From the NCBI GenBank assembly GCA_030538475.1, contig JAUNTX010000003.1, positions 248,001 through 312,000 of the forward strand: a stretch of DNA of 64,000 bases, given 5' to 3'. The position numbers and the translations under genes were made by a program. Numbering within the stretch: position 1 is the stretch's first letter; the number at the start of each line of letters is the position of its first letter. A model generated the notes under the pieces. It was given only the letters and a program-made list of their open reading frames with translations, searched no databases and was not told the DNA's origin. This document shows positions 1 through 9,617 of this stretch, in pieces. This stretch comes from Dermabacter sp. (GTDB lineage: Bacteria; Actinomycetota; Actinomycetes; Actinomycetales; Dermabacteraceae).

Positions 1-43
1 TGGCGTGCGGATGGGCGTGAGGTCAGAGCACGGGCGTGGGCGG

Positions 44-823
44 TTACCAGCGGCCGACGGCGGCGGCAAGCGCCGCGAGCGCCGCGGGCCCGGCGCTTGA
101 GGCGCGCATGATCTCGGTGCCGAGGCGCGTGGGCGTGGCACCGGCCCCGCGAAGGGTGCTCACTTCGCTCTGGCTCACCCCGCCCTCGGGCCCGACCATC
201 ACCCAGACTTCGGGCGGTAGCGGCCTCTGACCGGTCGAGAGCGCGGCGATGGTTCCCGAGAGGCCGTCGGCTGCTTCTTCGTGCAGCAGGAGCACGAGCG
301 CCCCGGCGTCCACGCGCTCCCGGATCTCGGCCGCGAGCGCGGGGGTGGCGAGGGCTGAGCCGACGGAGGGAATGGTGGCCCGGCGCGACTGCTTGACGGC
401 GGCGTGGACGGTCGCGGTCCATTTCTCGCGCCCACGTTCGGCACGCTCCCCCTTCCACTGCACGATCGCGCGCTCGGACTGCCACGGCACGATGGCATCG
501 ACGCCGAGTTCGGTCGCCGTTTCCACGGCGGCGTCGTCGCGACCGCCCTTCGCGAGGGCCTGCACGAGCACGAGGCGGGGCGAGATTTCCGGCGCGGGGG
601 CGCTCGGGGCCGAGAGCCGCACCGTGAAGGCGCCGCGGTCCACCTCGATCACCTCGGCGGGAACCTGGTGGCGGTGCGTGTCGGTCACAAGGATCGATTC
701 GCCGGTGCGCAGGCGCATGACCCGGGCGCCGTGGTGCCCTTCGCTGCCGTCGATCCGCACCCTCGCCCCGGCGTCGAGCCCGGCGAGGGTGCCCTCGAGC
801 AGCAGGAAGTTCTTCAGGCTCAC
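44..823 (-). CDS. rsmE: 16S rRNA (uracil-1498-N3)-methyltransferase RsmE
   Basis: SAM-dependent SPOUT-class enzyme that methylates U1498 of 16S rRNA in the 30S subunit. The 259 residues match the family length. An N-terminal PUA-like region (about 1-75) is followed by the SPOUT domain, with the diagnostic C-terminal stretch VMVGPEGGVS that forms the SAM-binding knot. It is the last gene of an hrcA-dnaJ-rsmE unit and its ATG overlaps the dnaJ stop by 4 nt (ATGA), implying translational coupling. The same trio and order is common in actinobacteria. Identification is secure. Confidence 0.95.
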   Translation of the reverse strand: MSLKNFLLLEGTLAGLDAGARVRIDGSEGHHGARVMRLRTGESILVTDTHRHQVPAEVIEVDRGAFTVRLSAPSAPAPEISPRLVLVQALAKGGRDDAAVETATELGVDAIVPWQSERAIVQWKGERAERGREKWTATVHAAVKQSRRATIPSVGSALATPALAAEIRERVDAGALVLLLHEEAADGLSGTIAALSTGQRPLPPEVWVMVGPEGGVSQSEVSTLRGAGATPTRLGTEIMRASSAGPAALAALAAAVGRW

Positions 824-1956
824 AGGTCGCGGAGCTTGTCTCGCAGCTTGGAGAACATGCCGCCGTCGGCCCTCGAGGGCGCCTTGACGGGGTCTTCGCC
901 GCGCAGAGCAGCGAAGCGTTCCAGCAGCTCGCGCTCCTCGCCGGAGAGCTTGGTGGGGGTTTCCACCTGGACTTCGACGAGGATGTCGCCGCGGCGGTCG
1001 CTGCGCAGGGCCGTGACGCCGAGGTCGCGCAAGCGCACCACGTCGCCGGGCTGCGTGCCGGGCTTGACGACCACTTCGCGCGGCCCATCGAACGTGTCCA
1101 GATCGACCGCGGTGCCGAGCGCGGCCGCGGCCATCGTGATGGTCAGGCGGGCGATGAGGTTTGTGCCGTCGCGGTGGAAGATCTCGTGCTCGCGCACGCT
1201 GATCTCGACGAAGAGGTCGCCCGAGGGGCCGCCCGCTTCACCCACTTCACCTTCGCCGCGCAGCTGGATCCGGGTGCCGCTGTCCACACCGGAGGGCACG
1301 CGCACCCGGATGGTGCGCTCGCTCTGCACGCGGCCGTGGCCGGAGCATTCGGAGCAGGGATTGTCGATGATGTCGCCGTGCCCCTGGCAGACCGGGCACG
1401 GGGTCAGCTGCACCATCTGCCCGAGCAGGGAGTTCACGGTGCGCTGGACATGGCCGGAGCCGTGGCAGGTGCCGCACTCGCTGATGGAGGTGCCCGGCTC
1501 CGCGCACGTGCCCTCGCAGCGCGAGCACAGGCTGGCCGTGCGGAACTCGACTTCCTGGTCGCTGCCGAAGATGACATCGGCGAGGTCGACGGTGAGGCGG
1601 CGCAGGATGTCGTTACCGCGGCGCTGGCGCGGGATGGGGCCTCGGCTGCGGCCACCCATGCCGGAAGCTCCCGCGAACGCATCGAAGATGTCGGCGAAGT
1701 CGAACGTGGCGCCGCCGCCAAAACCGCCGAAGCCACCGAATCCGCCCTGGCCGCCGCCCATGTCGTACATACGGCGCTTCTCGGGGTTGGACAGCGTCTC
1801 GTAGGCGAGCGAGACCCGCTTCATTTCTTCGGCCGCTTCCGGGTCGGGGTTGACGTCCGGGTGCAGCTTGCGGGCCTTCTTGCGGTAGGCCCGCTTGATT
1901 TCTTCGGCGTCGGCCTCGCGGCTGACGCCCAGAATCTCGTAGAACTCGTCGTTCAC
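820..1956 (-). CDS. dnaJ: Chaperone protein DnaJ (type I Hsp40)
   Basis: Cytoplasmic co-chaperone that stimulates DnaK ATPase and delivers unfolded clients. 378 aa with the full type I layout: J domain (about 5-70, with HPD in KLHPDVNPD), Gly/Phe-rich linker, a zinc domain with four CxxCxGxG-like repeats (CSRCEGTC, CGTCHGSG, CPVCQGHG, CSECSGHG), and C-terminal substrate-binding domains. Start is GTG at 1956 with AAGGA upstream. Being directly downstream of hrcA, it corresponds to the DnaJ2 copy of actinobacteria; the dnaK-grpE-linked copy is not in this window. Expression is probably heat inducible through the CIRCE site upstream of hrcA. Confidence 0.96.
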   Translation of the reverse strand: MNDEFYEILGVSREADAEEIKRAYRKKARKLHPDVNPDPEAAEEMKRVSLAYETLSNPEKRRMYDMGGGQGGFGGFGGFGGGATFDFADIFDAFAGASGMGGRSRGPIPRQRRGNDILRRLTVDLADVIFGSDQEVEFRTASLCSRCEGTCAEPGTSISECGTCHGSGHVQRTVNSLLGQMVQLTPCPVCQGHGDIIDNPCSECSGHGRVQSERTIRVRVPSGVDSGTRIQLRGEGEVGEAGGPSGDLFVEISVREHEIFHRDGTNLIARLTITMAAAALGTAVDLDTFDGPREVVVKPGTQPGDVVRLRDLGVTALRSDRRGDILVEVQVETPTKLSGEERELLERFAALRGEDPVKAPSRADGGMFSKLRDKLRDL

Positions 1957-1987
1957 CTAGGTGTCCTTGTTGATTGGTGTCCTGGAT

Positions 1988-3007
1988 TCAGGACATGAAA
2001 CGGGAAATATAGCGGGCCACGGCGGAGACCGAGGAAATGGAGGTGACGTAGTCCATCCGCGAGGGCCCCAGGATGGCGATGCGGGAGCCGGGGCGCTCCC
2101 CCGGCGTGCCGTCGGTGTAGGCGGTGCCCACGAGCGCGGCGCGCGCGAGGGCGTCGTTGGCGAGTTCTTCGCCGATGAGCACGTCCACCTCTCCCTGCTG
2201 GGCGGTCATCTCGCCGAGCAGGCGCAGCATGATGAGTTGTTCTTCGAGCACGTCGAGCATGGGTTCGACGTCGCGCGAATACTGGGCGCCGCGGGCCAGG
2301 TTGGCCGCGCCGGCCATGACGATGCGGTCTTCGCGCCGGGCATCGAGCAGGTGACGAACGGCGGCGAGCACTTCGCCCGTCGCCTCGCGCTCGTGGGTCG
2401 CGGCGGCGCCTTCGAGGGCGCCGAGGTCGGCGCCGAGCGCGGTCACGGCTTTGCCCGCGGCCACGCGGTTCACCCGCGCCCGCAGGTCCTGGTAGAACGC
2501 CTCGCTCTGCGGGTGCAGGAGCGTGATCGTGTGCTGGTTGACGAGCCCCGAGTCGGTAATGAGGACCACGAGCAGGAGCGTCTCGGCGACCTTCACGAGT
2601 TCGACGTGGCGCACGTGCGCCTGCCGAAGCGCCGGGTACTGGACCACCGCGACCTGCTGCGTGAGCTGCGAGAGCAGCCGCACGGTGCGCGAGAGGAGAT
2701 CGTCGAGGTCGTGGGCGCCGTCGAAGAAGCGCTGGATGGCGCGGCGTTCGGGGGCCGACAGGGGCTTGACCTGGGCCACGTGATCCACGAAGACGCGATA
2801 GCCCTTGTCGGTGGGGATGCGGCCCGCGGAGGTGTGGGGCTGCATGATGAGCCCCTCGTCCTCGAGGACCGACATATCGTTGCGCACCGTGGCGGCACTC
2901 ACCCCGAGATCGTGGCGCTCGAGGAGGGATTTGGAGCCGACGGGTTCGCGCGTGGCCACGTAGTCCTCCACGATGGCTCCGAGGATGCTGAGCTTGCGTT
3001 CGTCCAT
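1988..3007 (-). CDS. hrcA: Heat-inducible transcriptional repressor HrcA
   Basis: Repressor of class I heat-shock genes that binds the CIRCE operator. 339 aa, normal length. The N-terminal winged-helix region (about 1-75) contains the typical segment EPVGSKSLLERHDLGVS and ATVRNDMS. The remainder is the GAF-like/dimerisation region. It heads the hrcA-dnaJ-rsmE unit, 31 nt before dnaJ. A near-perfect CIRCE inverted repeat lies 54 nt upstream of the ATG, so autoregulation is well supported by sequence. Confidence 0.96.
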   Translation of the reverse strand: MDERKLSILGAIVEDYVATREPVGSKSLLERHDLGVSAATVRNDMSVLEDEGLIMQPHTSAGRIPTDKGYRVFVDHVAQVKPLSAPERRAIQRFFDGAHDLDDLLSRTVRLLSQLTQQVAVVQYPALRQAHVRHVELVKVAETLLLVVLITDSGLVNQHTITLLHPQSEAFYQDLRARVNRVAAGKAVTALGADLGALEGAAATHEREATGEVLAAVRHLLDARREDRIVMAGAANLARGAQYSRDVEPMLDVLEEQLIMLRLLGEMTAQQGEVDVLIGEELANDALARAALVGTAYTDGTPGERPGSRIAILGPSRMDYVTSISSVSAVARYISRFMS

Positions 3008-3060
3008 GGCTCACTCACCGCCCTTTCGCTCCCGGCCTCAGACTCGCGACGCCCAGATCG

Positions 3061-3087
3061 TTAGCAGTCTGCGCGCCCGAGTGCCAA
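3061..3087 (-). promoter_or_regulatory. CIRCE operator (HrcA binding site)
   Basis: Inverted repeat TTAGCAGTC-N9-GAGTGCCAA against the known CIRCE consensus TTAGCACTC-N9-GAGTGCTAA. Spacing is exact and each arm differs from consensus at one position. It sits in the hrcA/DUF3097 divergent intergenic region, 54 nt from the hrcA ATG and about 80 nt from the DUF3097 start. HrcA autoregulation is the straightforward reading. Confidence 0.9.
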
Positions 3088-3130
3088 TACTACGGGGCCG
3101 ATGCACCCTCGCGCATGGTGTGGCGGTGCC

Positions 3131-3167
3131 CTGTGAGCGAACATGCCTTTGGTAGGTTCGGTGACCG
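3131..3167 (+). promoter_or_regulatory. Putative promoter of the DUF3097 gene, leaderless start
   Basis: CTGTGA at 3131-3136, 16 nt spacer, TAGGTT at 3153-3158. The expected start of transcription falls at or next to the GTG at 3167. This suggests a leaderless mRNA, a common arrangement in actinobacteria, and explains the absence of a ribosome binding site. Inferred from motif spacing only. Confidence 0.45.
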
Positions 3168-4045
3168 TGACTCACGATCGCTACGGCAACGATGTGCTTT
3201 CCGGCTCCGCCGCCCCGCGCCACCACCGCACCCGCCCCACCTCCCGCGATGTTCCCGCCACGCCCGGCCTCGTCGTCGAGGATGCGCAGACCGGCTGGGT
3301 CGGCGCCGTGATCCGCGTCGAGAAGTCGGGCGGGCTTCAGGTTCTGGAACTCGAGGACCGGCGGGGTAACCGTCGCAGTTTCCCGCTCGGGCCGGGGTTC
3401 CTCATCGACGGGGCGCCCGTGCGCCTCACCGCCCCCGTCGCCGCGCCCCCGGCCTCGGCTCAGCGGCTGCGCAGCGCCTCCGGCTCCGTCTACGTGGCCG
3501 GTCAGCGCGCGAGCGTGGCTCGCGGAAGCCGCATCTGGGTCGAAGGCAAGCACGACGCCGAACTCGTGGAGAAGGTCTGGGGGCACGATCTGCGCATCGA
3601 GGGCGTGGTCGTGGAGATGCTCGACGGGGCCGACAACCTGGCCGAGCGGGTGCAGGGCTTCCAGCCGGGGCCCGGCCAGCGGCTCGGCATCCTGCTCGAT
3701 CACCTCGTGCCCGGATCGAAGGAGACCCGGATCGCGAACGAGGTCATGGCGCTCCCGGGGATCGGCCACCACGTCCTCATCCTCGGGCACCCGTACGTAG
3801 ACGTGTGGCAGGCGGTGAAACCGGCACGCGTGGGCCTCGCCGCATGGCCGCACGTGCCCCGCGGCACCGACATCAAGGTGGGGTCCCTGCGCGCCCTGGG
3901 CCTTCCCGCTGCGTCGCAAGCCGACATCGCCGAGGGCTGGCAGAAGATCCTTGCCCGCGTGCGCTCCTACGCGGACGTGGAGCCGACGCTGAGCGGCCGC
4001 ATCGAGGAGCTCATCGACTTCGTGACGACCGACCCTGCCTCATGA
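3167..4045 (+). CDS. DUF3097 family protein
   Basis: Conserved actinobacterial protein of unknown biochemical function, here about 292 aa. Family features visible: early DRYGNDVL, a first domain with WVGAVIRVEKSGG and FPLGPGFLIDG, then RIWVEGKHDAELVEKVWG, a Toprim-like stretch (WVEGKHDAEL) followed by LLDHLVPGSKETRIA. The Toprim resemblance hints at nucleic-acid or nucleotide chemistry, but that is inference. I chose GTG 3167 because a -10 motif places a leaderless start there; GTG 3161 or ATG 3143 are alternatives. Its stop overlaps the MFS start (ATGA), so the two are cotranslated. It is divergent from hrcA. Confidence 0.85.
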   Translation: MTHDRYGNDVLSGSAAPRHHRTRPTSRDVPATPGLVVEDAQTGWVGAVIRVEKSGGLQVLELEDRRGNRRSFPLGPGFLIDGAPVRLTAPVAAPPASAQRLRSASGSVYVAGQRASVARGSRIWVEGKHDAELVEKVWGHDLRIEGVVVEMLDGADNLAERVQGFQPGPGQRLGILLDHLVPGSKETRIANEVMALPGIGHHVLILGHPYVDVWQAVKPARVGLAAWPHVPRGTDIKVGSLRALGLPAASQADIAEGWQKILARVRSYADVEPTLSGRIEELIDFVTTDPAS

Positions 4046-5229
4046 CGGCGACGAGGAACCTGAGGATCTACTGGGCCAGCAGGCTCATCGCCGGGGCCTC
4101 GGGCACCGCGGCGCCGGTGGTCCTCGCGGTATCCACGCTGAGCGCCTCGGTCGGGGCGAGCGTGCTGGCCCCGATGCTGAGCGCGCAAGCGGTGGGCCAG
4201 CTCGTGGCGCTCGCGACGGCGGGCATCATCATTGATCGGGTCAACCGCCAAGCCTTCCTCGTGTGCGTCCAGATGCTCGCGGGCCTCACGTGGGCCGCGT
4301 TCGCCCTGCTGCTGTTCACCGATGCTCACAACCCCACCCTCTGGATCGGGATCGGGGCCCTGCTCGGGCTGCTCGCCGGTCTCAACGGACCGGCCACGCA
4401 CAGTCTCCTGTCCTTCCTCGTGGATCGCGACGCGATGAAAACCGTCGTGGCGAATATCCGCATCTCCCTCAATATCGTGGCCCTCCTTTCGCCCGTCGTG
4501 GCGGGCGCGGCCATCGCAGTCCTGCCACCCGGCGTGGTCCCCCTCGCGATGGCGATCTTCATGGCGGTCTCCGCGCTCACGCTGTGCGCGCTGCCCGCCA
4601 TGCGCTCGCGCGCGAGCGAGGGACCGGAGCCGAGCGGCCTGCGGGACATCCTGCAGGGCTGGTTCGTCATCATCGTGCTCACCACCTCCGCGATGAACCT
4701 GCTCTGGGCGGGGTTCTTCCAGCTTCGGGGCCCCATCGCTATCGCGGGCGAGGGCGGCACGGGCGCCGCCGAGTGGGGCATCGTCTCGGCGTCGTTTGCG
4801 GCGGGCCTCATCGCCGGGGGTGTCTACTACCGCCGCGCGACGTTCCGGGATCCCGTCGGCACGCCGCTCCTGCTGCTTGCTCCGAAGGCGCTGCCCATTC
4901 TCGTGATCGCCGTCTACCCCCACGCCATCGTTCTCAGCATCGCGGCCGCGGTGGCCGGGTTCTTCCTCGAAGCCTTCGCCGTCAACTTCGCCACGCAGAT
5001 GCAGCTGCGGATGCCCCAGCACGCGCTCGGCAAGGCCCTCTCGCTCGACGGCTTCATCGGCATCGGGCTGCTCCCGCTCGGCTATGCGGCGGCCGACGCG
5101 ACGGCGCGCGCGGGAATGACCGAACTCAGCGGCATCCTCGCGGCGGTGGGCACCCTCCTGCTCGCCGTGTTGGGCTGGGCACTCCTGAGGTGGCGCGGCT
5201 CACAGCGTGGCGCCATCGGGAGTGCATAG
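4042..5229 (+). CDS. MFS transporter
   Basis: 395-residue integral membrane protein with about 10-12 hydrophobic segments from residue 5 to the C terminus, polar loops such as DRVNRQAF after the second helix, and a central charged loop around RSRASEGPEPSG. The overall pattern is that of the major facilitator superfamily (drug/metabolite efflux type). Substrate cannot be told. The open frame extends upstream, but the ATG at 4042 overlapping the DUF3097 stop fits both homology and coupling; the upstream part is a shadow of DUF3097. Confidence 0.8.
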   Translation: MTATRNLRIYWASRLIAGASGTAAPVVLAVSTLSASVGASVLAPMLSAQAVGQLVALATAGIIIDRVNRQAFLVCVQMLAGLTWAAFALLLFTDAHNPTLWIGIGALLGLLAGLNGPATHSLLSFLVDRDAMKTVVANIRISLNIVALLSPVVAGAAIAVLPPGVVPLAMAIFMAVSALTLCALPAMRSRASEGPEPSGLRDILQGWFVIIVLTTSAMNLLWAGFFQLRGPIAIAGEGGTGAAEWGIVSASFAAGLIAGGVYYRRATFRDPVGTPLLLLAPKALPILVIAVYPHAIVLSIAAAVAGFFLEAFAVNFATQMQLRMPQHALGKALSLDGFIGIGLLPLGYAAADATARAGMTELSGILAAVGTLLLAVLGWALLRWRGSQRGAIGSA

Positions 5230-5331
5230 AATCGCCGCATCACCCGCTCCTCACCCTCGTGAGGGACCAGCGCGGCGGCTCGGCCGCCGTGACCGGGGGT
5301 GCCCCGCGACCAAGGAGCGTGCCGGATTCTC

Positions 5332-5679
5332 ATGAACGATGTCATCTCTCTGCTTCCCGGAGTCCTGCTCCTCGTGTCCATCGCTGCCGCTGGTGGCGCC
5401 GTCGCCGTGAGCCGCTCGGGCTCTCGCACGCGCCTGCCCCGCGTGCGGGCCCTGCTCCTCGGCTCGGTCCTCGCCGGTGCCGCGAGCCTCGCGACCTACG
5501 CCGGTATCCGGGGCGAGCTCGATGTGTGGGACTTCTACGCCACATTCATCTGGATCGCGTTGATTCCCATCGCCGTCTCGGCGATTTGGCTCTTCCGCCT
5601 GGAGGCACCCGCTCCCGCCGCACGGGAGCGCTCTCTCGCGCGCGAGGGTTCCGCGCGGAGGGATTCCCTGCACGTCTAA
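5332..5679 (+). CDS. Small hypothetical membrane protein
   Basis: About 115 aa. Three likely membrane helices at residues 5-22, 38-55 and 66-85, then a charged tail rich in Arg and Glu (residues about 90-115). ATG 5332 gives a protein starting just before the first helix; AAGGAG lies 14 nt upstream, slightly far. It follows the MFS gene by 102 nt on the same strand and may belong to its transcript. I do not recognise the family. Confidence 0.6.
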   Translation: MNDVISLLPGVLLLVSIAAAGGAVAVSRSGSRTRLPRVRALLLGSVLAGAASLATYAGIRGELDVWDFYATFIWIALIPIAVSAIWLFRLEAPAPAARERSLAREGSARRDSLHV

Positions 5680-5701
5680 GCCCACCGCCGGGGCACGGGC
5701 G

Positions 5702-6877
5702 CTAGTCGAGGCTCGCGAGGTCGCGGACGATGGCGTCGGCCATGAGCCGTCCCGCCTCACTCACGCGCACCCGCCCCGCGCAAAGCGCGTCGGCATCGAC
5801 GAGCCCGCGGGTGGCGTAGGAATCGAGCACCCGCCGCGCGGCGGGCGTGGACAGCAGCTCGATCGCGTCAAGTGCCATGCCGTCCCGCAGCCGCAGCTCG
5901 AGCATGAGGCGCTCCATCGCCCGATCAGCCTCGCTCACCCGCTCGCTCTCCTGCACCGGCAGTAGGCCGTCGGCCAGCATCCGCGCGTAGCGACTCGGGT
6001 GCTTGACGTTCCACGCGCGATAGCCGTCACGGTGACGGTGAGCGCCGGGACCGATCCCCCACCAATCACCGCCGCGCCAGTACGCGAGATTGTGGCGGCA
6101 CCGGGCATCCTCGGTGCGGGCGAAGTTCGAGACCTCGTACCACTCGAGGCCGTCGGCGCCGAGCGTGGCAGAGATCAGCTCGTACGCGTCGGCCATGAAG
6201 TCCGGGTCGGGCTCCTGGATCTCGCCGCGGCGCAGCTGCCGCGCCATCTTCGTATTGCCCTCCACGATGAGCGAATAGGCGCTCACGTGATCGGGAGCCA
6301 TCGCCGTGATCGCCGCGAGCGTGGCCTCCACGTCGGCGAGGGTTTCCGTCGGCGTCCCGTAGATCATGTCGAGGCTCACCTGGAGCCCGGCCTCGCGGGC
6401 CCTCTGGACGGCGCGCGGCACGGACTCGGGATCGTGGGTGCGATCCAGGACCGCGAGCACGCGCGGCACGGCCGATTGCATCCCGAAGCTCACGCGGGTC
6501 ACTCCCGCGTCGGCGAGCCTCGCGAGCGAGGCACGGGTCACGGAATCGGGGTTCGCCTCCGTCGTGATCTCCGCGCCCGCGGCCAGGGGGATGAGGGAGG
6601 TGAGGTGCGCGAGCATCCGCGCCTGGTCCTCGGCGGGCAGGAGCGTGGGGGTGCCGCCGCCGAAAAAGACCGTCCCGATCTCGTCATAGGTGACTCCGGA
6701 GCGGGCGTCGTCGGCGAGGGTGAGGTCCATCTCCCGCATCGCGTTCGCCGGGTATTCGGCCTGGCTTCCCCCGCCCCCGAGTTCGGTGGCGGTGTAGGTG
6801 TTGAAGTCGCAGTATCCGCAGCGCACGGCGCAAAAGGGCACGTGAAGGTAGACGGAGAGGCGGCGGGGATCGTGCAC
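5702..6877 (-). CDS. hemW: Radical SAM heme chaperone HemW
   Basis: Member of the coproporphyrinogen oxidase-like radical SAM family; HemW binds and delivers heme rather than oxidising coproporphyrinogen. 391 aa. The 4Fe-4S cluster motif is CAVRCGYC (residues about 17-24), followed by the glycine-rich SAM segment VFFGGGTPTLL and the typical HNLAYWRGGDWWGIGPGAH region. GTG start at 6877, two bases after the MOSC gene stop, so it is the third gene of a tight lepA-MOSC-hemW unit. Confidence 0.93.
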   Translation of the reverse strand: MHDPRRLSVYLHVPFCAVRCGYCDFNTYTATELGGGGSQAEYPANAMREMDLTLADDARSGVTYDEIGTVFFGGGTPTLLPAEDQARMLAHLTSLIPLAAGAEITTEANPDSVTRASLARLADAGVTRVSFGMQSAVPRVLAVLDRTHDPESVPRAVQRAREAGLQVSLDMIYGTPTETLADVEATLAAITAMAPDHVSAYSLIVEGNTKMARQLRRGEIQEPDPDFMADAYELISATLGADGLEWYEVSNFARTEDARCRHNLAYWRGGDWWGIGPGAHRHRDGYRAWNVKHPSRYARMLADGLLPVQESERVSEADRAMERLMLELRLRDGMALDAIELLSTPAARRVLDSYATRGLVDADALCAGRVRVSEAGRLMADAIVRDLASLD

Positions 6878-6879
6878 GG

Positions 6880-7587
6880 TCAGTGGCCGCGCCCGTCGGT
6901 GCGCAGCTGCGCCGGGAAGTCATAGGCGATGCCTGCGCGCTCGAGGGTGAGCAGGCACGTGCGCGCCATCGACTCGTACAGGGGCCGCTCGGCGGCCCGC
7001 GCCCAGTCCAGGAGCGCGGTCGCCTGCGCGGGTTCGAGACCTCCGCTGAGGCCGCGGAAGAACGCTCCCACGCTCACGCCGTGATCGGGCACCTCGGACA
7101 CCTCGATCGCATCGCCCGCGCTCACCTCGCCCGGCTCGTGCACCCGGAAGTACGCGCCGCACTTGCCGAACTCCATGAAGCGGCGCGGCCAGGCCCGATC
7201 GCCCATCCAGGTGGCGAACGTGCGGCACGGCGTGCGCGGCACGGTCGCCTCGATGACGGCTGTTCCCACGCGCCAGCGCGTCCCCACGATGACCTCGTCG
7301 GTATCGATCCCCTCGGTTACGAGGTTTTCGCCGAAGAATCCGTCGGCCAGATCCTCCCGGCCCTCCCGCCGGGCCAGCTCCTCGCGCGTCTCTCGCGCGA
7401 ACGCGTAGACCGCCTTGAAGAGGCCGCCGTGATGCTCGCGGTCCCCCTGCACGTCGCCGAGCACGCCGTGGGGCAGCAGGCGCACGGGGGTGGAGCGGGG
7501 CCGCTTGTTAATGCCGGACATGAGGCCCACGGCCGGAACCGGAAAGAGCTCCTGAACCGTACACACCGCCGCGATCTGGCCGCTCAC
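6880..7587 (-). CDS. MOSC domain protein (YiiM-like)
   Basis: 235 aa. MOSC domains bind sulfur carried by molybdenum cofactor sulfurases; stand-alone YiiM-like members detoxify N-hydroxylated compounds using molybdenum cofactor. Visible features: [18 protein letters not shown] near residue 45, FGENLVTEG, and the likely ligand cysteine in [13 protein letters not shown], with [10 protein letters not shown] after it. Start chosen at GTG 7587, which overlaps the lepA stop in a GTGA quartet; the open frame upstream is inside lepA. Its insertion between lepA and hemW is not the usual actinobacterial order as I know it. Confidence 0.85.
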   Translation of the reverse strand: MSGQIAAVCTVQELFPVPAVGLMSGINKRPRSTPVRLLPHGVLGDVQGDREHHGGLFKAVYAFARETREELARREGREDLADGFFGENLVTEGIDTDEVIVGTRWRVGTAVIEATVPRTPCRTFATWMGDRAWPRRFMEFGKCGAYFRVHEPGEVSAGDAIEVSEVPDHGVSVGAFFRGLSGGLEPAQATALLDWARAAERPLYESMARTCLLTLERAGIAYDFPAQLRTDGRGH

Positions 7588-9452
7588 TTCTTCTTCGCGT
7601 CCTTGCCGTCGGTATCGGAGCGCAGCGCCGCGATGAACGCTTCTTGCGGAACCTCGACCGAGCCGATGTTCTTCATGCGCTTCTTGCCCTCCTTCTGCTT
7701 CTCCAGCAGCTTCCGCTTGCGCGAAATATCGCCGCCGTAGCACTTGGACAGCACGTCCTTGCGCATCGCCCGGATGTTCTCGCGCGCGATGATCCGCGAG
7801 CCGATGGCCGCCTGGATCGGCACCTCGAACTGCTGGCGGGGAATGAGGGCCTTGAGCTTGCCGGACATCTCCACCCCGTAGTGGTACGCCTTGTCGCGGT
7901 GCACAATCGCGCTGAACGCATCGACGGGCTCACCCTGCAGCAGCATGTCTACCTTCACCAGATCCGCGGCCTGCTCGCCCTGCACGTCGTAGTCGAGCGA
8001 GGCGTAGCCCTTCGTGCGGCTCTTGAGCTGATCGAAGAAGTCGAACACGATCTCCGCGAGCGGCAGGAGGTAGCGCAGCTCCACGCGGTCCTCGCTCAGG
8101 TAGTCCATGCCCTGCAGGGCGCCGCGCTTGGACTGGCACAGCTCCATGACGGTGCCCACGTAGTCGCTCGGCACGAGGATCGTGGACTTCGCGACCGGCT
8201 CGCGGATCTCGTGCACCTTGCCCTCGGGGAAGTCGGAGGGGTTGAGCACTTCGATCTCCGTGCGGTCCTCCATCGTCACGTGGTACACCACGGACGGCGC
8301 GGTGGAGATGAGGTCCAGGCCGAACTCGCGCTCGAGGCGCTCGCGCACGATTTCCAGGTGCAGGAGCCCCAGGAAGCCGACGCGGAAGCCGAAGCCGAGC
8401 GCGGTCGAGGTTTCCGGCTCGTAGTTGAGCGCGGCATCGTTGAGCTTGAGCTTGTCGAGTGCATCGCGCAGCGCGGGATAGTCGGAGCCGTCGATGGGGA
8501 AGAGACCCGAAAACACCATCGGCTTCGGATCGGAGTAGCCGTCGAGCGCCTCGGTCGCGCCGCGCACCGCGGTGGTCACCGTGTCGCCCACCTTCGACTG
8601 GCGCACGTCCTTGACGCCGGTGATGAGGTAGCCTACCTCGCCCACGCCGAGGCCCTTCGTCGGCACCGGCTCCGGGGAAATCACCCCGATCTCGAGCAGT
8701 TCGTGCGTGGCGCCGGTGGACATCATCGTGATCTTGTCGCGGGGCCGCAGGTGCCCGTCGATCACGCGCACGTAGGTGACCACGCCGCGGTAGGTGTCGT
8801 ACACGGAGTCGAAGATCATCGCGCGGCAGGGGGCGTCGGCGTCCCCCACCGGCGGATCGATCGTGCGGACCACGTGATCGAGAAGTTCCTCGACCCCGGC
8901 GCCGGTCTTGCCGGACACCCGCAGCACGTCATCGGGTTCGCAGCCGACGAGCTGCGCGATTTCCGCCGCGTACTTCTCGGGATCCGCCGCGGGCAGGTCG
9001 ATCTTATTGAGGACGGGAATGATCGTGAGGTCGTTCTCCATCGCGAGGTACAGGTTCGCGAGGGTCTGCGCCTCGATGCCCTGGGCCGCGTCCACGAGCA
9101 GGATCGCGCCCTCGCACGCGGCGAGCGAACGCGAAACCTCGTAGGTGAAGTCCACGTGGCCGGGCGTATCGATCATGTTGAGGGCGAACGCCTCGCCGTC
9201 GAGCACCCACGGCATCCGCACCGCCTGGCTCTTCACGGTGATGCCGCGCTCACGCTCGATGTCCATGCGGTCGAGGTACTGGGCGCGCATCGCACGCGCG
9301 TCCACCACGCCGGTCAGCTGCAGCATCCTGTCGGCAAGCGTGGACTTGCCGTGGTCGATGTGCGCGATGATGCAGAAGTTGCGGAGACGATCCACCTGGG
9401 TCGAGGCGGGGTCAATCAGAGACATATCTGCGGCAGGGCCGTTCGTGGGCAC
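7584..9452 (-). CDS. lepA: Elongation factor 4 (LepA), back-translocating ribosomal GTPase
   Basis: Translational GTPase that binds the ribosome and can reverse translocation under stress. 622 aa. G motifs: AHIDHGKST (P-loop), RGIT (switch I), DTPGH, NKID. The C terminus ends in a Lys-rich tail typical of LepA. GTG 9452 is chosen because GGAAGGAAG lies 5-13 nt upstream at 9458-9466; ATG 9425 is the alternative. The long open frame further upstream overlaps the PemK-like gene and is not coding. It is the first gene of lepA-MOSC-hemW. Confidence 0.96.
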   Translation of the reverse strand: MPTNGPAADMSLIDPASTQVDRLRNFCIIAHIDHGKSTLADRMLQLTGVVDARAMRAQYLDRMDIERERGITVKSQAVRMPWVLDGEAFALNMIDTPGHVDFTYEVSRSLAACEGAILLVDAAQGIEAQTLANLYLAMENDLTIIPVLNKIDLPAADPEKYAAEIAQLVGCEPDDVLRVSGKTGAGVEELLDHVVRTIDPPVGDADAPCRAMIFDSVYDTYRGVVTYVRVIDGHLRPRDKITMMSTGATHELLEIGVISPEPVPTKGLGVGEVGYLITGVKDVRQSKVGDTVTTAVRGATEALDGYSDPKPMVFSGLFPIDGSDYPALRDALDKLKLNDAALNYEPETSTALGFGFRVGFLGLLHLEIVRERLEREFGLDLISTAPSVVYHVTMEDRTEIEVLNPSDFPEGKVHEIREPVAKSTILVPSDYVGTVMELCQSKRGALQGMDYLSEDRVELRYLLPLAEIVFDFFDQLKSRTKGYASLDYDVQGEQAADLVKVDMLLQGEPVDAFSAIVHRDKAYHYGVEMSGKLKALIPRQQFEVPIQAAIGSRIIARENIRAMRKDVLSKCYGGDISRKRKLLEKQKEGKKRMKNIGSVEVPQEAFIAALRSDTDGKDAKKK

Positions 9453-9617
9453 CGATGCTTCCTTCCATTGGCGCGCGCGAGGTGGCGCGAGGGATCGGTC
9501 CATGCTCTCACGGAACCCGCCGCCGACCCGTGCCGCGAGGCCGAAGGCGCGGTGGCGAGTGAAGGGAATAACGGGCGGCGGCACCGGCGGGCGCCGAACG
9601 GTTGATACGGTCGCCTC

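Noticed and set aside
3805-4041. Extension of the MFS gene upstream of 4042
   Set aside because: Arg/Pro-rich out-of-frame translation of the DUF3097 gene; the ATGA overlap gives a natural start.
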